Below, one piece after another: positions 7,576 to 18,035 of a stretch of 64,000 nt of DNA. The notes beneath the pieces were generated by a model, which made no database searches, was not told the DNA's origin, and was given only the letters and a program-made list of their open reading frames with translations. How positions within the stretch are numbered: the first letter of the stretch is position 1; every line of letters starts with the position of its first letter. The DNA is from Chimaeribacter arupi (GTDB lineage: Bacteria > Pseudomonadota > Gammaproteobacteria > Enterobacterales > Enterobacteriaceae). Where the stretch lies: contig NZ_PJZI01000010.1 in the NCBI RefSeq assembly GCF_002858805.1, positions 62,001 through 126,000 of the forward strand. The letters are read 5' to 3'. Made by a program: the position numbers and the translations under genes.

Positions 7576-8358
7576 TTACCCGACCCGCACCGAGAGCATA
7601 CTCAGTGACGCCATCTCGATGCCGTCCGTGGGCGTGGTGATTGGCTCGCGGCCGTCCCAGGTGCCGAGCACATACAGCAGCGGCAGGTAGTGTTCCACCG
7701 ACGGGTTGGAGAGCGCCGCGCCCCCATGTTCCATAAAGTGCACCAGCGGGTGCCGCTCGCCGCGGTAGGTCAGGTTCTGCTTCACATAATCGTTGAAGGC
7801 GGTGGCCCACGGGTAAGCTGGGGCGTCGCCCTGCCATTTCGCCATGCGCAGGTTGTGCACCACGTTGCCGCTGGCGACAATCAGCACCCCTTGGTCGCGC
7901 AGCGCAGCCAGCTTTTGCCCTAATGCATAGTGGTATTCCGGCGGTTGCGTTCCGTCGATGCTGAGCTGCACCACCGGCACATCGGCCTCCGGATACATCT
8001 TGATCAACACGCCCCATGAGCCGTGATCCAGCCCCCACTCGCCCTGATCGGCCGCCACCGGCACCGGCGCCAGTAACTGCTGAAGCTGCGCGGCCAGCGC
8101 CGGGGAACCGGGTGCCGGGTAGCGCACGTCAAACAGCGCCTGCGGGAAGCCGCCGAAATCATGGATAGTGCGCGGCTCGGCCATCGCCGTGACCGCCGTG
8201 CCGCGGGTGTACCAGTGGGCCGAGATCGCCAGAATCGCGTTTGGCCGCGGCAACCCGGCGGCCAGTGTTTGCCAGGCGCGGGTGTGGCTGTTGTCCTGCA
8301 GGGCGTTCATCGGGCTGCCGTGGCCGAGGAACAGCGCAGGCATACGTGTAGTGGTCAT
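7576..8358 (-). CDS. ygiD: 4,5-DOPA-type extradiol dioxygenase YgiD
   Basis: A 260-residue class III extradiol ring-cleavage dioxygenase of the LigB/DODA family. Metal-ligand histidines lie in the N-terminal LFLGHGSPMNAL motif and in later segments (ISAHWY; GLDHGSWG; ASGNVVHNLR). The E. coli protein cleaves DOPA in vitro and is zinc-dependent; the physiological substrate is uncertain. The gene is convergent with the LacI-type gene (3-bp gap) and divergent from zupT, as in E. coli. Because a dioxygenase is missing from the 4-oxalomesaconate cluster at 21.8-28 kb, YgiD was considered and rejected as its partner: this position is the conserved ygiD site. Confidence 0.92.
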   Translation of the reverse strand: MTTTRMPALFLGHGSPMNALQDNSHTRAWQTLAAGLPRPNAILAISAHWYTRGTAVTAMAEPRTIHDFGGFPQALFDVRYPAPGSPALAAQLQQLLAPVPVAADQGEWGLDHGSWGVLIKMYPEADVPVVQLSIDGTQPPEYHYALGQKLAALRDQGVLIVASGNVVHNLRMAKWQGDAPAYPWATAFNDYVKQNLTYRGERHPLVHFMEHGGAALSNPSVEHYLPLLYVLGTWDGREPITTPTDGIEMASLSMLSVRVG

Positions 8359-8578
8359 AAATTATCCTTGCTGCGTATACTCTGAATGCAGCAAAAGGCA
8401 AAAGCCCCTGCCGCCGGTAACAAAATACGTTACTCTCTTTCACAAAGGCTTACAGCCGCATAAGCATGAAGAAGATGTTCAGAATTTTTGAATCCTTATG
8501 TCAGCGGCAGTGCACATCAGGCGCGTGGTGCCGGGTGGCACGGCCCACAGTTAATGGAATTTACTGAAAGGAGCTGTC

Positions 8579-9346
8579 ATGTCAGTACCGCTAATCCTTA
8601 CCCTGCTGGCCGGTGGCGCGACCTTTGCCGGGGCGCTGTTGGGCATTATCGGGCAGAAGCCCTCAAACCGGGTGCTGGCGTTTGCCCTCGGGTTTGCCGC
8701 CGGTATTATGCTGTTGATTTCGTTGATGGAGATGTTACCGGCGGCGCTGCATACCCAGGGCATGTCGCCGATGCTGGGTTACGGCATGTTTATGCTGGGC
8801 CTGCTGGGCTACTTCGCGCTGGACCGGCTGCTGCCCCACGCCCACCCGCAGGATCTGACCGACGGCCAGCTGTTGCCGGGCAACCTGAAACGCACCGCGC
8901 TGCTGCTGACGCTCGGCATCAGCCTGCATAACTTCCCGGAAGGCATAGCCACTTTTGTCACCGCCAGTACTGATCTGGAGCTGGGGCTGGGCATTGCGCT
9001 GGCGGTCGCCATCCACAATATCCCGGAAGGGCTGGCAGTCGCCGGGCCGGTGTATGCCGCCACCGGCTCGAAAACCAAAGCGCTGCTCTGGTCAGGCGTT
9101 TCCGGCATGGCGGAGATCCTCGGCGGCCTGCTGGCATTCAGCCTGCTCGGCCCGCTGGTGTCGCCGGTGCTGATGGCCTCGATCATGGCGGCGGTGGCAG
9201 GGATTATGGTGGCGCTGTCGGTGGATGAACTGATGCCGCTGGCCAAAGAGATCGATCCCAACAACAACCCGAGCTACGGCGTGCTGTGCGGCATGGCGGT
9301 GATGGGCTTCAGCCTGACACTGCTCCAGAGCGGCGGCGCGGGCTGA
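8579..9346 (+). CDS. zupT: Zinc/divalent metal transporter ZupT
   Basis: A 255-residue inner-membrane ZIP-family importer of zinc and other divalent metals. About eight hydrophobic helices are visible. The metal-binding motifs HNFPEG (residues about 120-125) and HNIPEG (about 149-154) in adjacent helices are the ZIP signature, and a histidine-bearing loop ([10 protein letters not shown]) precedes them. AAGGAG lies just before the ATG. The gene is divergent from ygiD, as in E. coli. Confidence 0.95.
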   Translation: MSVPLILTLLAGGATFAGALLGIIGQKPSNRVLAFALGFAAGIMLLISLMEMLPAALHTQGMSPMLGYGMFMLGLLGYFALDRLLPHAHPQDLTDGQLLPGNLKRTALLLTLGISLHNFPEGIATFVTASTDLELGLGIALAVAIHNIPEGLAVAGPVYAATGSKTKALLWSGVSGMAEILGGLLAFSLLGPLVSPVLMASIMAAVAGIMVALSVDELMPLAKEIDPNNNPSYGVLCGMAVMGFSLTLLQSGGAG

Positions 9347-9368
9347 TCCCCGCCCCCCTTCCCGCCAT

Positions 9369-9400
9369 AAAAAAGGGCTGCCCATCGGCAGCCCTTTTTT
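9369..9400. terminator. Bidirectional terminator between zupT and ribB
   Basis: Stem GGGCTGCC / GGCAGCCC with a CATC loop, flanked by A6 on the left and T6 on the right, so it can end transcription from either convergent gene. Confidence 0.9.
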
Positions 9401-9443
9401 CAGCGCTGGTCTTTTTTTCAGCGCTGGTCTTTTTTTCAGCGCT
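9401..9443. repeat. 18-bp tandem repeat, about 2.4 copies
   Basis: The unit CAGCGCTGGTCTTTTTTT occurs at 9401-9418 and 9419-9436 and starts again at 9437 before decaying. Each unit has the AGCGCT palindrome and a T7 run and abuts the zupT/ribB terminator, so the array looks like duplicated terminator tail. Confidence 0.85.
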
Positions 9444-9487
9444 AATGTTTTCACGCTGTTTTTCCGCGCCATCGCAGGCGTTGCGGA

Positions 9488-10141
9488 TCAGCTCGCCTGG
9501 CGCGTCTGGGCCTGGCGGTACGCCACCAGATCTTCAATGGTCACGACCGGCATATCATGCTGTTTGGCGAAGGTGACGGCTTCCGGCGCATGGGCCATGG
9601 TGCCGTCATCGTTGGTCAGCTCACACAGCACGCCCATCGGTTTGAACCCAGCCAGTGACACCAGATCGATGGTCGCTTCGGTGTGGCCGCGGCGGCTCAG
9701 GACGCCGCCGTTTTGCGCGCGCAGCGGGAAGACATGGCCGGGGCGGTTCAGGTCGCTGGGTTTGGCATTGTCTGCCGCTGCCGCACGGATGGTGGTGATG
9801 CGGTCTGCGGCGGAGACGCCGGTCGTCACGCCTTCGGCGGCTTCAATGGTCACGGTGAAGGCCGTCTGGAACTGGCTGGAGTTGTTCTCCACCATCATCG
9901 GCAGCGCGAGCTGCTGACGGCGTTCCTCGGTCAGGCAGAGGCAGACAATGCCGCTGCCGTGGCGGATGGTCAGCGCCATCTGCTCGACCGTCATGGTTTC
10001 GGCGGCAAAAATCATGTCACCTTCGTTTTCGCGGTTTTCATCATCCAGCACCATCACGCCGCGGCCATTGCGCAGCGCATCAATTGCACGTTCAACACGT
10101 TCAACCGGCGTACCGAATTCGGAAAGTAGCGTCTGATTCAT
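9488..10141 (-). CDS. ribB: 3,4-dihydroxy-2-butanone 4-phosphate synthase RibB
   Basis: A 217-residue enzyme that converts ribulose 5-phosphate to 3,4-dihydroxy-2-butanone 4-phosphate plus formate, in riboflavin synthesis. The acidic catalytic loop [10 protein letters not shown] (residues about 33-42) and the RPGHVFPL / HTEATIDL motifs are intact. The start at 10141 ([10 protein letters not shown]) matches the E. coli protein; an in-frame ATG five codons upstream is less likely. Expression is controlled by the FMN riboswitch at 10266-10433. Confidence 0.97.
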   Translation of the reverse strand: MNQTLLSEFGTPVERVERAIDALRNGRGVMVLDDENRENEGDMIFAAETMTVEQMALTIRHGSGIVCLCLTEERRQQLALPMMVENNSSQFQTAFTVTIEAAEGVTTGVSAADRITTIRAAAADNAKPSDLNRPGHVFPLRAQNGGVLSRRGHTEATIDLVSLAGFKPMGVLCELTNDDGTMAHAPEAVTFAKQHDMPVVTIEDLVAYRQAQTRQAS

Positions 10142-10265
10142 GGTAAAAAACCTCATTAAAATTATGGATTACCAGAATCAGGGCGAGCTTAGGAGGGTAA
10201 TCACCCGCAGGCAGGTGATTTGAAAAATAACGCAAGCGGGCATCATGCCCGGCAACAGCCGTTAC

Positions 10266-10433
10266 TCTCTCCCATCCGGACTATAACCGTCGGCCCCGGA
10301 ATTACACCGGATCTGCTGACCTTACACCGATAACCGTGTAAGCGCTCGCGGGCTTCCATACCGGCCATTGATAGCCGTGGTGTATGGTTTACCGCCGGTG
10401 GGGACTTTCACCCCGCCCTGAGAATAAGCGTGA
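10266..10433 (-). ncRNA. FMN riboswitch (RFN element) of ribB
   Basis: Read on the minus strand, the leader begins with the RFN signature CTCAGGGCGGGGTGAAAGTC, continues with CCCCACCGGCGGTAAAC, and ends with the conserved GGATGGGAGAG segment about 125 bp before the ribB start. This aptamer binds FMN and lowers ribB expression when flavin is plentiful. Confidence 0.95.
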
Positions 10434-10625
10434 TTACTATAGCGCCAATGTTTTCATAGGGCAATTCACGTTTTTGGCTAAGCTTTGCCGCTTTTCACTG
10501 CACATTTTCTTAGGTAGCCGCTGGTTTATCTGATTCATCCGCTGAATGTTTCCCAAGGGTTTATCCTGTGCCGAACTCAGATTACACTAGAGTTAAGAGA
10601 CTTTTATCCAAACAAGGGAACGATC

Positions 10626-10991
10626 ATGATTGACCCGAAAAAAATAGAACAGATTGCACGCCAGGTGCATGAGTCCATGCCGAAAGGCATCCGCGACTTC
10701 GGGGGCGATGTCGAGAAGAAGATCCGGCAAGTGCTGCAATCCCAGCTGACCCGCCTTGATTTGGTCAACCGCGAAGAGTTTGACGTGCAGACCCAGGTGC
10801 TGCTGCGTACCCGCGAAAAGCTGGCGCTGCTGGAGCAACGCCTGGAAGCCCTGGAAAGCCGCCAGGTCACCCCGCCGACCGCCGTGATCCCGGACGCCCC
10901 GGTACTGCCGGAAACTGCCGTGGCACCGGAGCCGCTGGTGGCCCCGGACGCCCCGGTGAGCCCGCCGACGCCGCCGTCGGACAAGCTGTAA
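10626..10991 (+). CDS. ubiK: Ubiquinone biosynthesis accessory factor UbiK
   Basis: A 121-residue protein of the BMFP family (formerly YqiC), which assists late steps of aerobic ubiquinone synthesis together with UbiJ. The N-terminal 80 residues match the family (an amphipathic segment, then the trimeric coiled coil [20 protein letters not shown]). Residues about 82-121 are a Pro/Ala/Val-rich tail longer than that of E. coli UbiK. It stands alone with its own terminator and is convergent with hldE. Confidence 0.93.
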   Translation: MIDPKKIEQIARQVHESMPKGIRDFGGDVEKKIRQVLQSQLTRLDLVNREEFDVQTQVLLRTREKLALLEQRLEALESRQVTPPTAVIPDAPVLPETAVAPEPLVAPDAPVSPPTPPSDKL

Positions 10992-10996
10992 CCCAT

Positions 10997-11026
10997 AAAA
11001 AAAGGACACCCTGGGGTGTCCTTTTT
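10997..11026. terminator. Bidirectional terminator between ubiK and hldE
   Basis: Perfect stem AGGACACC / GGTGTCCT with a CTGG-like loop, flanked by A-run and T-run. Confidence 0.9.
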
Positions 11027-11041
11027 CGTCAGGGCGGCCTG

Positions 11042-12472
11042 TCAGCCACGCCCCTCTTTGATCGATTTGATGATGTTGGTGGTGGAGCAGCCATCTTCAA
11101 AGTTCAGCACCCGCACGTCACCGCCCGCTGCCCATACCTCTTTGCTGCCGGCAATTTCATGCGGCTGGTAATCCCCGCCTTTTACCAGCAAATCAGGCAG
11201 GATCTCCGCGATCAAACGCTGCGGCGTGTCCTCTTCAAACAGCACCACCCAGTCCACCGCTTCCAGGGCGCTGAGCACGATCATACGCTGCGTTTCCGGG
11301 TTCACCGGGCGGGATTCGCCCTTGAGCCGTTTGGTGGAGGCGTCGCTGTTCATCGCCACAATCAGGCGGTCGCCCAGCTTGCGCGCGTTGGCGAGGTAGG
11401 AGACGTGGCCGGCGTGCAGGATGTCGAACACCCCGTTGGTCATCACCACTTTTTCGCCGCGCTTGCGCGCATCCGCCACTGCCCGCTTGAGTTCCGCCTC
11501 GGTCATGATGCCGAAGCCGGTTTCCGCACGGCCGTGGATGGCGTTCTCCAGCTCTACCGGCGACACCGTCGAGGTGCCGAGTTTGCCAACCACCACGCCT
11601 GCGGCCGCATTCGACAGGAAGCAGGACTCTTCCAGCGAATTGCCTGCCGCCAGCGCCGCCGCCAGCACGCCGATCACCGTATCACCGGCACCGGTCACGT
11701 CGTAGACTTCCTGCGCTTCGGTCGGCAGGTGCAGCGGCGGTTTGCCCGGCTGCAACAGGGTCATGCCCTGTTCGGAGCGGGTGACCAGCAGCGCGGAGAG
11801 GTCGAAATCAGCAATCAGTTTCATGCCGCGCTCAACCAGTTGCGCTTCCTCTTTGCAACGGCCTACCACCGCCTCGAATTCAGAGAGGTTCGGCGTCAGG
11901 AGCGTGGCACCGCGGTAACGTTCGAAATCGTTGCCTTTCGGGTCAACCAGCACCGGCACCCCGGCGGCTTTCGCCAGCGCGATCATCGGCTGCACGTCGG
12001 CCAGCGCCCCTTTCGCATAGTCAGACAGCACCAGTGCGCCGCAGGTGGGCAGCGCCTGTTGGATGCGGTCCAGCACCGGCTGCGGGTCAATGCCCTCAAA
12101 CCCTTCCTCAAAATCGAGGCGGATCAGTTGCTGGTTGCGTGACAGCACGCGCAGCTTGGTGATGGTCGGGTGCGTCGGCACCGGGACGAAATCACACTGC
12201 ACATTGACTTCGTCCAGTTTGGCATTCAGTGCGCGCGCGGCATCATCGACACCGGTCAGCCCCACCAGGCGGGAGGCCGCCCCCAGCGAGGCGATGTTCA
12301 TCGCCACGTTGGCCGCACCACCAGGACGCTCCTCAATGGTATCGACTTTTACTACCGGCACCGGGGCTTCCGGCGAAATACGGCTGGTCGGCCCATACCA
12401 GTAGCGGTCCAACATGACATCACCAACTACCAGCACACCGGCACGGCGAAAATCAGGCAGTGTTACTTTCAT
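11042..12472 (-). CDS. hldE: Bifunctional heptose-7-phosphate kinase / heptose-1-phosphate adenylyltransferase HldE
   Basis: A 476-residue bifunctional enzyme for ADP-heptose, the precursor of the inner core of LPS. Residues about 1-318 are a PfkB/ribokinase-type kinase ([20 protein letters not shown] with the catalytic Asp). Residues about 343-476 are the cytidylyltransferase-like domain ([16 protein letters not shown], the HxGH nucleotide-binding motif). The start at 12472 ([10 protein letters not shown]) agrees with the E. coli length of 477. The gene lies downstream of glnE and ygiF in the same direction, the conserved order. Confidence 0.97.
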   Translation of the reverse strand: MKVTLPDFRRAGVLVVGDVMLDRYWYGPTSRISPEAPVPVVKVDTIEERPGGAANVAMNIASLGAASRLVGLTGVDDAARALNAKLDEVNVQCDFVPVPTHPTITKLRVLSRNQQLIRLDFEEGFEGIDPQPVLDRIQQALPTCGALVLSDYAKGALADVQPMIALAKAAGVPVLVDPKGNDFERYRGATLLTPNLSEFEAVVGRCKEEAQLVERGMKLIADFDLSALLVTRSEQGMTLLQPGKPPLHLPTEAQEVYDVTGAGDTVIGVLAAALAAGNSLEESCFLSNAAAGVVVGKLGTSTVSPVELENAIHGRAETGFGIMTEAELKRAVADARKRGEKVVMTNGVFDILHAGHVSYLANARKLGDRLIVAMNSDASTKRLKGESRPVNPETQRMIVLSALEAVDWVVLFEEDTPQRLIAEILPDLLVKGGDYQPHEIAGSKEVWAAGGDVRVLNFEDGCSTTNIIKSIKEGRG

Positions 12473-12618
12473 CCCATACTCCAGACTGATCAAAACGGTA
12501 AAATTTCGCGAGATATTATCATAAGCGCGGATTAACCCTGCGCGGTTTATCCCCGTTCCCACCGGGAACCTCTACCCGGCGCATCTTCCGGCCTGTTGCG
12601 TGGACAGCCCGCCCGGCA

Positions 12619-15444
12619 TCATCCCAGCCACGCCTGCCAGCTCTGCCTGACCTGCCGGCGCTCCGCCTCAAACTGGCCGGTGGCCACTTTACCGGAAAGC
12701 GCCTGTAACGCCAGATGGTGGATCTCATCACGCAGCGTCACATAAGCGTGGGTCAGGGCGGCGGCCTCCTGCTCCTCCATGATGCGGTACTGCGCCATCA
12801 GGGCAAAAATACGCACATTGTCTGACCAGCGGGTCAGCGCCGGTTCCTCCGCGGCGTAGCGTAGGACAAGATATTGCGCGATGAATTCAATGTCCGTGAT
12901 GCCGCCGGGGTCAGATTTCAGGTCAAAACGATCCGGTTGCTTGCCGGCGAGGTGCGTCACCATCTTCTGGCGCATCTCCCTCACCTCCTGCCGCAGCGTA
13001 TCCGCGTCGCGGCGGCGGCATAAAATAGCATGGCGGATGGCGTCAAACTGCTGGTGGATGTGCGGGTCGCCGTGCACGATGCGCGCGCGCACCAGTGCCT
13101 GATGCTCCCACGTCCAGGCATCATGTTGCTGATAAAGCGAGAACGCCTCCACGGTGCTGACCAGCATCCCGGCCGCCCCGGAGGGGCGCAGGCGCGCATC
13201 CACTTCATACAGGATGCCGGACGAGGTGCGGGTGCTGAACAGGTGCATAATGCGCTGCGCCAGCCGCAGGTAGAACTGGCGGCCATCGATGCTGCGCTCG
13301 CCGAGGGTCATGACATCTTCCGGGCAGTCGAGCAGGAACACCAGATCGAGATCGGAACTGTAGCCCAGCTCCCAGCCGCCCAGCTTGCCATACCCGATCA
13401 CCGCAAAACCGCGCCCGTCGCGCCCCGCCAGGTGCGACGGCTCGCCGTAGCGCGCCACCATCTGGTGCCACGCCTGCTGTACCACGCTCTCAATCATCGC
13501 CTCCGCCAGATAAGTGAGGTGGTCGCTCACTTTCATCACCGGCAGCACCCCGGCGATGTCCGCCGCCGCGATGCGTAATAACTGCGCCTGTTTGAACTGG
13601 CGCATCGCCTCGAGGTGTTGCTCCTCCTCCTCTTCCGGCACGCGCATCAGGTACTGGCGCAGCTCATCGCGGTAGGCATCCGGCGCAATCGGCTGATAAA
13701 GGGTTTGCGGGTCGAGCAATTCATCCAGCAGCAGCGGGTAGCGTGCCAGCTGGTCAGCCACCATGGGTGAGGCGTCACACAGCCGGATCAGCTGCTTCAG
13801 CGCGCCGGGGTACTCCACCAGCAGCTCAATATAGGTGGTGCGCGTCACGATGTTCAGCAGCAGCGGCGTCAGGCGTGCCAGCGTGACGTCAGCATGAGGG
13901 TGAGCGCACACTTCCATCAACAGCCGCGGCATCAGCAGGTCGAGCATGTCGCGCCCGCGCGGGCCGATGGTGCGTTTGTCCATGTCCTGCCGGAAATCAC
14001 GCAGGCAGCGCAACAATTGCGCCTGGCGCGGCGCGGCCAGTTGCGGCACCAGCGGTGCCAGCTCGCTCTCTTCCAGCGCGTCATTCCACAGGCTGGTGTA
14101 GTGCTCCTGCACGCCGTTTTCGCCCTGCTCCGGCGCGTCATCACCGATCAATTGGTCAAACACCGCCCGCACCGCCTGCATATGGGCGTCGGTGGCGGCG
14201 TTAAGCGCCGCCCAGTCCGCCTGCTGCATCCCCCACGCCAGCCGTGCCTGATTCAGGGCATCAGCAGGCAGCGTCTGGGTCTGTTCATCGGCAATCGCCT
14301 GCAACAGGTTCTCCAGCCGCCGCAAAAACAGGTACGCCTCGCGCAGGTCAGTGACCTGCTCCTGCGGCAGCAGCCCCAGTGCGCCCAGCGCTTCCAGGGT
14401 CGGCAGCAGCGCGCGCTGTTGCAGCAGCGGCTCGCGCCCGCCGCGGATCAGCTGGAACACCTGCACGATAAACTCAATTTCCCGGATGCCGCCCGCGCCC
14501 AGTTTGATGTTGTCTTTCAGGCCGCGCCGCCGCACCTCACGCGCAATCATCCCTTTCATATTGCGCAGGGACTGGATCACGCTGAAATCGATGTAACGCC
14601 GGAACACAAACGGCTTGAGCATGTTGTGCAGCTCCCGGCTGTGGGCATCGTCCGCCCCGCCCATCAGCCGCGCTTTCACCATCGCGTAGCGCTCCCAGTC
14701 GCGCCCCTGCTCCTGGTAGTAATCCTCCAGCGCCGGGAAGCTCATCACCAGCGGGCCGCTGTCACCAAACGGCCGCAGCCGCATATCCACGCGGTAGACA
14801 AAGCCGTCCACCGTGGCCTGATCGAGCGCTTTAATCAGCCGCTGCCCCAGCCGCGTGAAGAACTGGGCGTTATCCAGCACCCGCCGCCCGCCGCGGGTTT
14901 CACCGTTTTCCGGGTAGGCGAAGATCAGGTCAATATCTGACGAGAAATTGAGTTCGCCGCCGCCCAGTTTACCCATCCCGAGGATCAGCAGCGTTTGCGG
15001 CTCGCCCTGGGCGTTGGAGGGGGTGCCCCAGTCGCGGCAGCAGGCGGCGTAGAGCCAGTCACGTGCCGCGACGATCAGGGTTTCCGCAAGGTGGCTGAGC
15101 TGTTGCAGCGTCTGTTCGGTGCTGCTCTGCTGCAACGCCTGCGACCAGGCGATACGCGTCATGATGCGGCGGCGGAACTGCCGCAGCACGCGCATCAGCG
15201 CCGCTTCCTCTGTGGCCTCTGCCAGCGCCTGCGCCAGCCAGCCCGCATAGTGTTGCCACTCCTCCGGCTGCGGCGGGGCGGCCTGCAAGGCCGGCAGCCA
15301 GTCAGGGTGGGCAATCAGGCTGTCACTGACAAACTCGCTGAGTGCCAGCACGCACCCGGCCTGCGCCGTCAGGGCATGGGTGTCAGGCAGGCGGGCGGCC
15401 TGCGCGTCAGCCTGGGCGCGCAGCAGGGGAGGCAGAGGTAACAT
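12619..15444 (-). CDS. glnE: Bifunctional glutamine synthetase adenylyltransferase/deadenylase GlnE
   Basis: A 941-residue enzyme that adenylylates and deadenylylates glutamine synthetase under control of PII. It has two nucleotidyltransferase domains, each with a GxG...DxD motif: [21 protein letters not shown] in the N-terminal half (deadenylylase) and [21 protein letters not shown] in the C-terminal half (adenylylase), separated by helical regulatory segments. The start at 15444 ([10 protein letters not shown]) fits the family; a longer frame starts 10 codons earlier. It lies 54 bp after ygiF. Confidence 0.97.
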   Translation of the reverse strand: MLPLPPLLRAQADAQAARLPDTHALTAQAGCVLALSEFVSDSLIAHPDWLPALQAAPPQPEEWQHYAGWLAQALAEATEEAALMRVLRQFRRRIMTRIAWSQALQQSSTEQTLQQLSHLAETLIVAARDWLYAACCRDWGTPSNAQGEPQTLLILGMGKLGGGELNFSSDIDLIFAYPENGETRGGRRVLDNAQFFTRLGQRLIKALDQATVDGFVYRVDMRLRPFGDSGPLVMSFPALEDYYQEQGRDWERYAMVKARLMGGADDAHSRELHNMLKPFVFRRYIDFSVIQSLRNMKGMIAREVRRRGLKDNIKLGAGGIREIEFIVQVFQLIRGGREPLLQQRALLPTLEALGALGLLPQEQVTDLREAYLFLRRLENLLQAIADEQTQTLPADALNQARLAWGMQQADWAALNAATDAHMQAVRAVFDQLIGDDAPEQGENGVQEHYTSLWNDALEESELAPLVPQLAAPRQAQLLRCLRDFRQDMDKRTIGPRGRDMLDLLMPRLLMEVCAHPHADVTLARLTPLLLNIVTRTTYIELLVEYPGALKQLIRLCDASPMVADQLARYPLLLDELLDPQTLYQPIAPDAYRDELRQYLMRVPEEEEEQHLEAMRQFKQAQLLRIAAADIAGVLPVMKVSDHLTYLAEAMIESVVQQAWHQMVARYGEPSHLAGRDGRGFAVIGYGKLGGWELGYSSDLDLVFLLDCPEDVMTLGERSIDGRQFYLRLAQRIMHLFSTRTSSGILYEVDARLRPSGAAGMLVSTVEAFSLYQQHDAWTWEHQALVRARIVHGDPHIHQQFDAIRHAILCRRRDADTLRQEVREMRQKMVTHLAGKQPDRFDLKSDPGGITDIEFIAQYLVLRYAAEEPALTRWSDNVRIFALMAQYRIMEEQEAAALTHAYVTLRDEIHHLALQALSGKVATGQFEAERRQVRQSWQAWLG

Positions 15445-15498
15445 GTCAAATTCCTTATTGAGAAAAGCCCGCACAAGGCGGGCCGGAAATCAGGGGAA

Positions 15499-16815
15499 TC
15501 AGTCCGCTTTGGCGGGTGCGCCGTTCAGCCAGAAGGCGGGTTGCTGCACCGCATGTTTACGGGCGGCTTCCAGCCAGGCCTGCTGCTGTTGCACGATCGA
15601 TTGTTGCAACGCCTGCCAGTTTTCGATGTAGCTCTGCCAGGCACTTTGCGGGTAAGCCCCGGCCAGCAGATGCAAGGCAATGATCTGGCGGCTCAGGCGC
15701 GGCAACTGGTCGCGGTAGCCTTCGTCCGTCAGCGGCTGGCTGAAGGCCTCTTTAATGTCAGCGGCCACGCGGCCCAGCATAATATCGGCGAAGCGTTTGA
15801 ACGAGCCGTCGAGTTTCTTGCGGCTTTTCTCGTCCACAAAGTCACGCCATTCTGCATTGGCCAGATAGGTAGTAAGCGCTAACTTGCATTTCAGGTAGCC
15901 GGCGCTGAAACAGAGTTCAGCGGCATTGGCTTCCGGGTCAGCCAGTTGCGGCTCCAGCTCATTGAACTGGTTACGCAATTCGCTGGTGGCTTTGCGCGGC
16001 ACCAGCCCGCCAAACAGCGCCAGCGCCTGGCGCACCATGCCCAGCGCTTCAATCATCGCGTGGCGTGCCTGCTTGTCACCGCGCAGCCACAGCTCCTCAT
16101 GGTATTGCCAGTGGCTGAGCGCCTGCTCCAGCACGCCCGCCATGCCCTGCTCCACCGTGGCCTTGGCCGGCGGCGTCCAAACCGGGATCGGCCGGATTTT
16201 GCGCTGCCCGGTGCCCCGTGCCAGCCAGAAGCCGCGCGCGGCCTTACTGAAACCACCCTGGCGCAGGCCGCCCTCGTCACCCAGCCAGGCGGCCAGTTGC
16301 AGCAGGTCTGCCACGTTGCCCTCTTTCAGCTCCAGCTCGATTTCCGCCAGCGGTTCGCTCAGCTCCCCGGCTTGTACGGCACCCTGGTCGAGGGCAATCT
16401 CAATCTCGCTTTGCTGGTAAGTGACCACCCACTTCTCACGCATGAAATCTGTTTTGAACAGCGGTTGCAGTTCGCCCTGCAACGCGGCCACATCACAGCC
16501 TTCCGGCCAGATGTCGGCCGGGAAGCGCGCCAGGTCAAGCTCAGGCTCCTCCAGCGGGACGTTGTATTCCGGCCGCTGGTGCAGCCCGCCCACCGCTTTG
16601 CCGCTGGTTTTCACCGTCATTTCATACTGGCCGTCAAAGCCGCGGATGCGCAGGCCGATGCCCTGCTCACGCAGGGTGTTCTCAGCGGTTTCGTAATAGA
16701 TGTTGGTCAGCTGCTGCGGGGCGCTGTGCTGGCTTTTCAGGGAAGAAACTTTGGCCGGTAATGCCGCGATGGCCTCCGGCGTCGCAATAAATTTCAGTTC
16801 AATTTCTACAGTCAT
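15499..16815 (-). CDS. ygiF: Inorganic triphosphatase YgiF (CYTH-CHAD)
   Basis: A 438-residue protein. The N-terminal CYTH domain carries the ExExK motif right at the start (EIELKF), the tunnel that binds metal and hydrolyses inorganic triphosphate. The C-terminal half (about 220-438) is a CHAD domain, helical and rich in His/Arg and able to bind polyphosphate (LWLRGDKQARHAMIEALGMV). The start at 16815 (MTVEIELKF) puts ExExK at the terminus as in the family; upstream in-frame codons are Gly/Pro-rich and not conserved. It heads the ygiF-glnE-hldE group. Confidence 0.94.
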   Translation of the reverse strand: MTVEIELKFIATPEAIAALPAKVSSLKSQHSAPQQLTNIYYETAENTLREQGIGLRIRGFDGQYEMTVKTSGKAVGGLHQRPEYNVPLEEPELDLARFPADIWPEGCDVAALQGELQPLFKTDFMREKWVVTYQQSEIEIALDQGAVQAGELSEPLAEIELELKEGNVADLLQLAAWLGDEGGLRQGGFSKAARGFWLARGTGQRKIRPIPVWTPPAKATVEQGMAGVLEQALSHWQYHEELWLRGDKQARHAMIEALGMVRQALALFGGLVPRKATSELRNQFNELEPQLADPEANAAELCFSAGYLKCKLALTTYLANAEWRDFVDEKSRKKLDGSFKRFADIMLGRVAADIKEAFSQPLTDEGYRDQLPRLSRQIIALHLLAGAYPQSAWQSYIENWQALQQSIVQQQQAWLEAARKHAVQQPAFWLNGAPAKAD

Positions 16816-17272
16816 CGTTTTTCCGCACCGAAGTTTTCCGGCACCGCCACGGCTGCCGGGCGGGCCTGAGAGAGGCAACCCCACCGGGGCTGGCGTCATA
16901 TGGCGTACTAAGCCACTTATTTTCTTAAATAGTATCGTAAGAGCCGCAGCGCGTCTTGCGCCATGCAGACAGCAACCGCGCCGCCTGCGAACTTTTTCGC
17001 CCTGCCCGCTGTCAGACTACCGATGACGCCGCCGTCACGGCCTGCGCTCACCGACGCACAACATGGCGGTCATGTTGCTGGTAATTTTGCTTAAGTGCGC
17101 GGTTCCTGCCGGTTTGGGCGGGAAAAGCCTGATGGCCTGCGGTGTTGGCGACGGTTGGCAGCAGGATAGCCAGCGGGATAGTAAGATAGTTCTCATTCCG
17201 GTTTTCGCGTTGCGTCGTCACACTTAACTTATTAGTATCGTTCCCCTAAATTTAGCCAAATACGATGGAATA
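16816..17272. other. Divergent intergenic region ygiF/ygiM
   Basis: About 457 bp between divergent genes. It must hold promoters for both directions. An AT-rich patch with TTAACTTATTAGTATC about 50 bp before ygiM is the likely promoter zone. I see no further gene, structured RNA or repeat. Confidence 0.5.
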
Positions 17273-17893
17273 ATGCAGAAATTACGCCTGATTTGCCTTA
17301 CTTTGCTCACTTTGAGCGTCACCTGGGGCGCCCATGCCGACGAAACGCGCTATATCTCCGACGAACTGAATACCTACGTTCACAGCGGCCCCGGCAACCA
17401 ATACCGGATTGTCGGCACCCTGAATGCCGGTGATCAAGTGACGCTGCTGAGCACCAATGACAGCACCCACTACGGCCAGATTCAGGACAGCAAAGGGCGC
17501 ACCACCTGGATCCCGCTCGACCAGCTCAGCGACCAGCCCAGCCTGCGCACCCGGGTGCCGGCACTGGAGCAGCAGGTCAAAACCCTGACCGACAAGCTGA
17601 CCAACATTGACGGCAGCTGGAACCAGCGCACCGCAGAGATGCAGCATAAAGTCGCGGCCAGCGACGGCATCATCAACGGCCTGAAGAGTGAAAACCAGAA
17701 GCTGAAAGACCAGCTGATTGTGGCGAATAAGAAGGTCGACGCGGTCAATGTCCAGCTGGATGACAAACAGCGCACCATTATTCTGCAATGGTTTATGTAT
17801 GGCGGCGGCGTGCTGGGTGCCGGCCTGATCCTCGGCCTGTTGTTGCCGCACCTGATCCCAAGCCGCAAGAAAAAAGATCGCTGGATGAGCTGA
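17273..17893 (+). CDS. ygiM: SH3-domain membrane protein YgiM (TIGR04211 family)
   Basis: A 206-residue envelope protein with a signal peptide (cleavage after THVTWGAHA-like residues, about 22), a bacterial SH3 domain at about 25-90 ([20 protein letters not shown]), a coiled coil at about 95-165 and one C-terminal membrane helix ([20 protein letters not shown]), followed by a basic cytoplasmic tail. The molecular role is unproven. It precedes cca, as in E. coli. Confidence 0.9.
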   Translation: MQKLRLICLTLLTLSVTWGAHADETRYISDELNTYVHSGPGNQYRIVGTLNAGDQVTLLSTNDSTHYGQIQDSKGRTTWIPLDQLSDQPSLRTRVPALEQQVKTLTDKLTNIDGSWNQRTAEMQHKVAASDGIINGLKSENQKLKDQLIVANKKVDAVNVQLDDKQRTIILQWFMYGGGVLGAGLILGLLLPHLIPSRKKKDRWMS

Positions 17894-17924
17894 GGCCGCC
17901 GCACCGCCTTCCTTCCACACCTCA

Positions 17925-17944
17925 GGGCACGTTTGTGCCCTTTT
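17925..17944 (+). terminator. Terminator after ygiM
   Basis: Stem GGGCAC / GTGCCC with a GTTT loop, followed by TTTTG, 31 bp after the ygiM stop. Confidence 0.8.
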
Positions 17945-18035
17945 GTCTTTCCCGCACGCTACACTGAAAGCAGTTACCTTACCGGCAGGCCGGGCGATGC
18001 CCGCTCTCCGGTTGTCATCATGTCAGGAGTCAAAC

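Noticed and set aside
7576-8358. YgiD as the missing dioxygenase of the 4-oxalomesaconate cluster
   Set aside because: It lies at its conserved place between the ygiC region and zupT and belongs to the DODA branch, so it is the ordinary ygiD gene.
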